From positions 1 through 64,000 of the forward strand of contig WIDE01000120.1 of NCBI GenBank assembly GCA_015039315.1: 64,000 nt of DNA, given 5' to 3'. Source of the DNA: Clavulina sp. PMI_390. Taxonomy: Eukaryota > Basidiomycota > Agaricomycetes > Cantharellales > Hydnaceae. The notes under the pieces were generated by a model. That model had not been told where the DNA came from and searched no databases. It was given only the letters and a program-made list of their open reading frames with translations. Below, piece after piece: positions 62,710 to 64,000 of this stretch (position 1 is its first letter; each line of letters begins with the position of its first letter). The position numbers and the translations under genes were made by a program.

Positions 62710-64000
62710 TTAGAGGAGGAACCACTGGTTGAAAATTACACCTCGGATTGGACTCCATGCAACATGACCAGCACCAACGTTCCACATTCCACTTCTCACC
62801 CAAACGTCTGCCCAGTACCTGCCCGTCCACAGGAGCCAGCCCCATACCCAAATGCGTGTTACCCACGTCTGACTCGTCTCAGGCAGAGACCTCGAGAGCG
62901 GCACGAGGAGCGCACGTTCAATAAGCAGCCCAACAGGTTGGAGAAGGAAAAAGAGCAAAGTAGACGAGTCAACAAACTGCCACTTCGTCTCCCAGTTCCG
63001 CACGCTAAAGTTGCGCTGAACCAGGTACAGATGATACACGGTCGAGAACCCGAAAATGATGATTGCGCGCGTCACTCTCCGTACAGCCGGGGACCAACTT
63101 TGTGGGACAAGCACCATCGCTGGAATAGATGCGCGCTCAAATGCACGCTTGAAATAATGGTGCCACCGGTTTGACCAAAAGTCTTGCAAGGACTTTGAAG
63201 TGAATGGCCGATTGAACATGGGGGGCCAGCTCGATGGACTGGATCCCATCATGACGCACACGACCGAGATAAAGATGTAGTTGATTTGAATCACGATGAA
63301 AGTATTGGTGGCGATGAACAGGGAGAAGAGGAGCTGTTTTGAGAGTGGAAGCGTGAGGACAGGATGAGCTTGCGACAGATCCCACTTCTCTTGTTGGGCA
63401 AATGTCTCGCATGCATCCAGTGCAAGATAGTAGGCCAGAAAAGTGAGCACTCCTCGAGATATATGGGATATGCGTGATTTAGGAGGGGAATATGCTGCAA
63501 TGTACTTGGGTGCCCAGTCCCAACTATACCCGCCGAACCAGCTGCTCCCTCGAAAGGAGAAAAACTAAGGGATCGTGATTAGCAGGGATTAATTTGTAGA
63601 TAGAGTCCAAGAACTCACCAAGTCAACGGCATATGCAACTCGACCAACAAGAGTTTCTGGCAATGGCACTAGTTTACCATTTTTCACCCAATGCGGAGGT
63701 TCCCGGTCGAAAAGTGAGACGATACAGATGTCGAAAGCTTTAAACGCCAGTAAGGATCCGCCAAATGTGATGGCCGAGGACGCAATACGATTTGGGACAT
63801 CGTGATCCTTGCAGACGGTGTAGTAGCTGTAGTATGCTGCTGGGAAGAATAGGGCGACTCGAAAGGCGGACGGTACCCGGCCCTTATAGGTCAAGGACAC
63901 GCAGGATAGAATGATGCAGAGCGCGACATTATTGTTCAGCTGGTTGACTGAGGGAGGAATGACGGTGGAGGGTAGGAAGAAATGCTTCAACGCTGCCACC
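62710..64000 (-). CDS. MBOAT-family wax synthase-like acyltransferase (5' partial)
   Basis: A polytopic membrane O-acyltransferase of the fungal wax-synthase type. Continuous hydrophobic segments include VALCIILSCVSL, AITFGGSLLAFKAFD, LTFLAYYLALDACE and LLFSLFIATNTFIVIQINYI. The catalytic block is SLQDFWSNRWHHYFKRAFER, with the conserved His pair, and NRPFTSKS just before it. An intron at about 63567-63618 joins AVDL to FSFRGSSWFGGYSWDW, a hallmark of this group. The stop is at 62710 (FNQWFLL). The first visible codons near 64000 start with GTG, not ATG, so the real start lies beyond the window. The family includes wax-ester synthases and terpenoid O-acetyltransferases; the substrate is unknown. 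It is convergent with the aspartic protease (154 nt). Confidence 0.88.

Overview
This window is nuclear DNA of a filamentous basidiomycete, most likely an agaricomycete (mushroom class). Genes are dense and both-stranded, carry many 50-60 nt GT-AG introns and include some very small exons. The gene set is fungal: Zn2Cys6 regulator, ERG6, OPT transporter, UTP4, glyoxylate-cycle malate synthase and a fungal wax-synthase-type MBOAT. I cannot name genus or species. I see no CRISPR array, transposon, rRNA or viral element. Exon joins below were derived by hand from reading frame, splice signals and protein-family continuity, so small boundary errors are possible.

Layout. 1-9.4 kb: the end of an agaricomycete F-box-type gene, an unknown Pro/Ser-rich protein, a large vacuolar-type MFS transporter (minus), the prenyltransferase alpha subunit RAM2, and an intron-containing tRNA-Phe. 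9.8-17.3 kb: a Zn2Cys6 regulator, a sterol desaturase-family enzyme and a haloacid-dehalogenase-type hydrolase. 17.5-23.6 kb: RPA190, the largest subunit of RNA polymerase I. 24.6-34.8 kb: a secreted/vacuolar metallophosphoesterase, the CBS protein Sds23, GPI-transamidase subunit PIG-S, sterol methyltransferase ERG6 and a Get5-like ubiquitin-fold protein. 35.6-48.0 kb: an OPT transporter, peroxisomal malate synthase, the very-long-chain 3-ketoacyl-CoA reductase and PEX1. 48.1-58.5 kb: splicing factor CDC40/PRP17, a Myb regulator with cysteine clusters and C2H2 fingers, a small zinc protein, TIM10 and UTP4. 58.6-64 kb: a PP2C phosphatase, a membrane-anchored aspartic protease and a partial MBOAT acyltransferase.

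Most genes are conserved housekeeping functions: rRNA synthesis and processing (RPA190, UTP4), splicing (CDC40), mitochondrial import (TIM10), tail-anchored protein targeting (Get5), GPI anchoring (PIG-S), prenylation (RAM2), sterol and very-long-chain fatty acid synthesis (ERG6, KAR), and peroxisome biogenesis and metabolism (PEX1, malate synthase). Many neighbours share short divergent promoters. No secondary-metabolite cluster is evident.

The most unusual observations are: (i) a three-repeat Myb protein that also carries CxC/CC cysteine clusters resembling fungal copper-sensing motifs plus C-terminal C2H2 fingers; (ii) extreme micro-exons, including a 5-nt exon completing a Zn2Cys6 cluster and a run of 26-, 10- and 14-nt exons in the MFS gene; (iii) a PEX1 whose first AAA domain has degenerate Walker A and B motifs.
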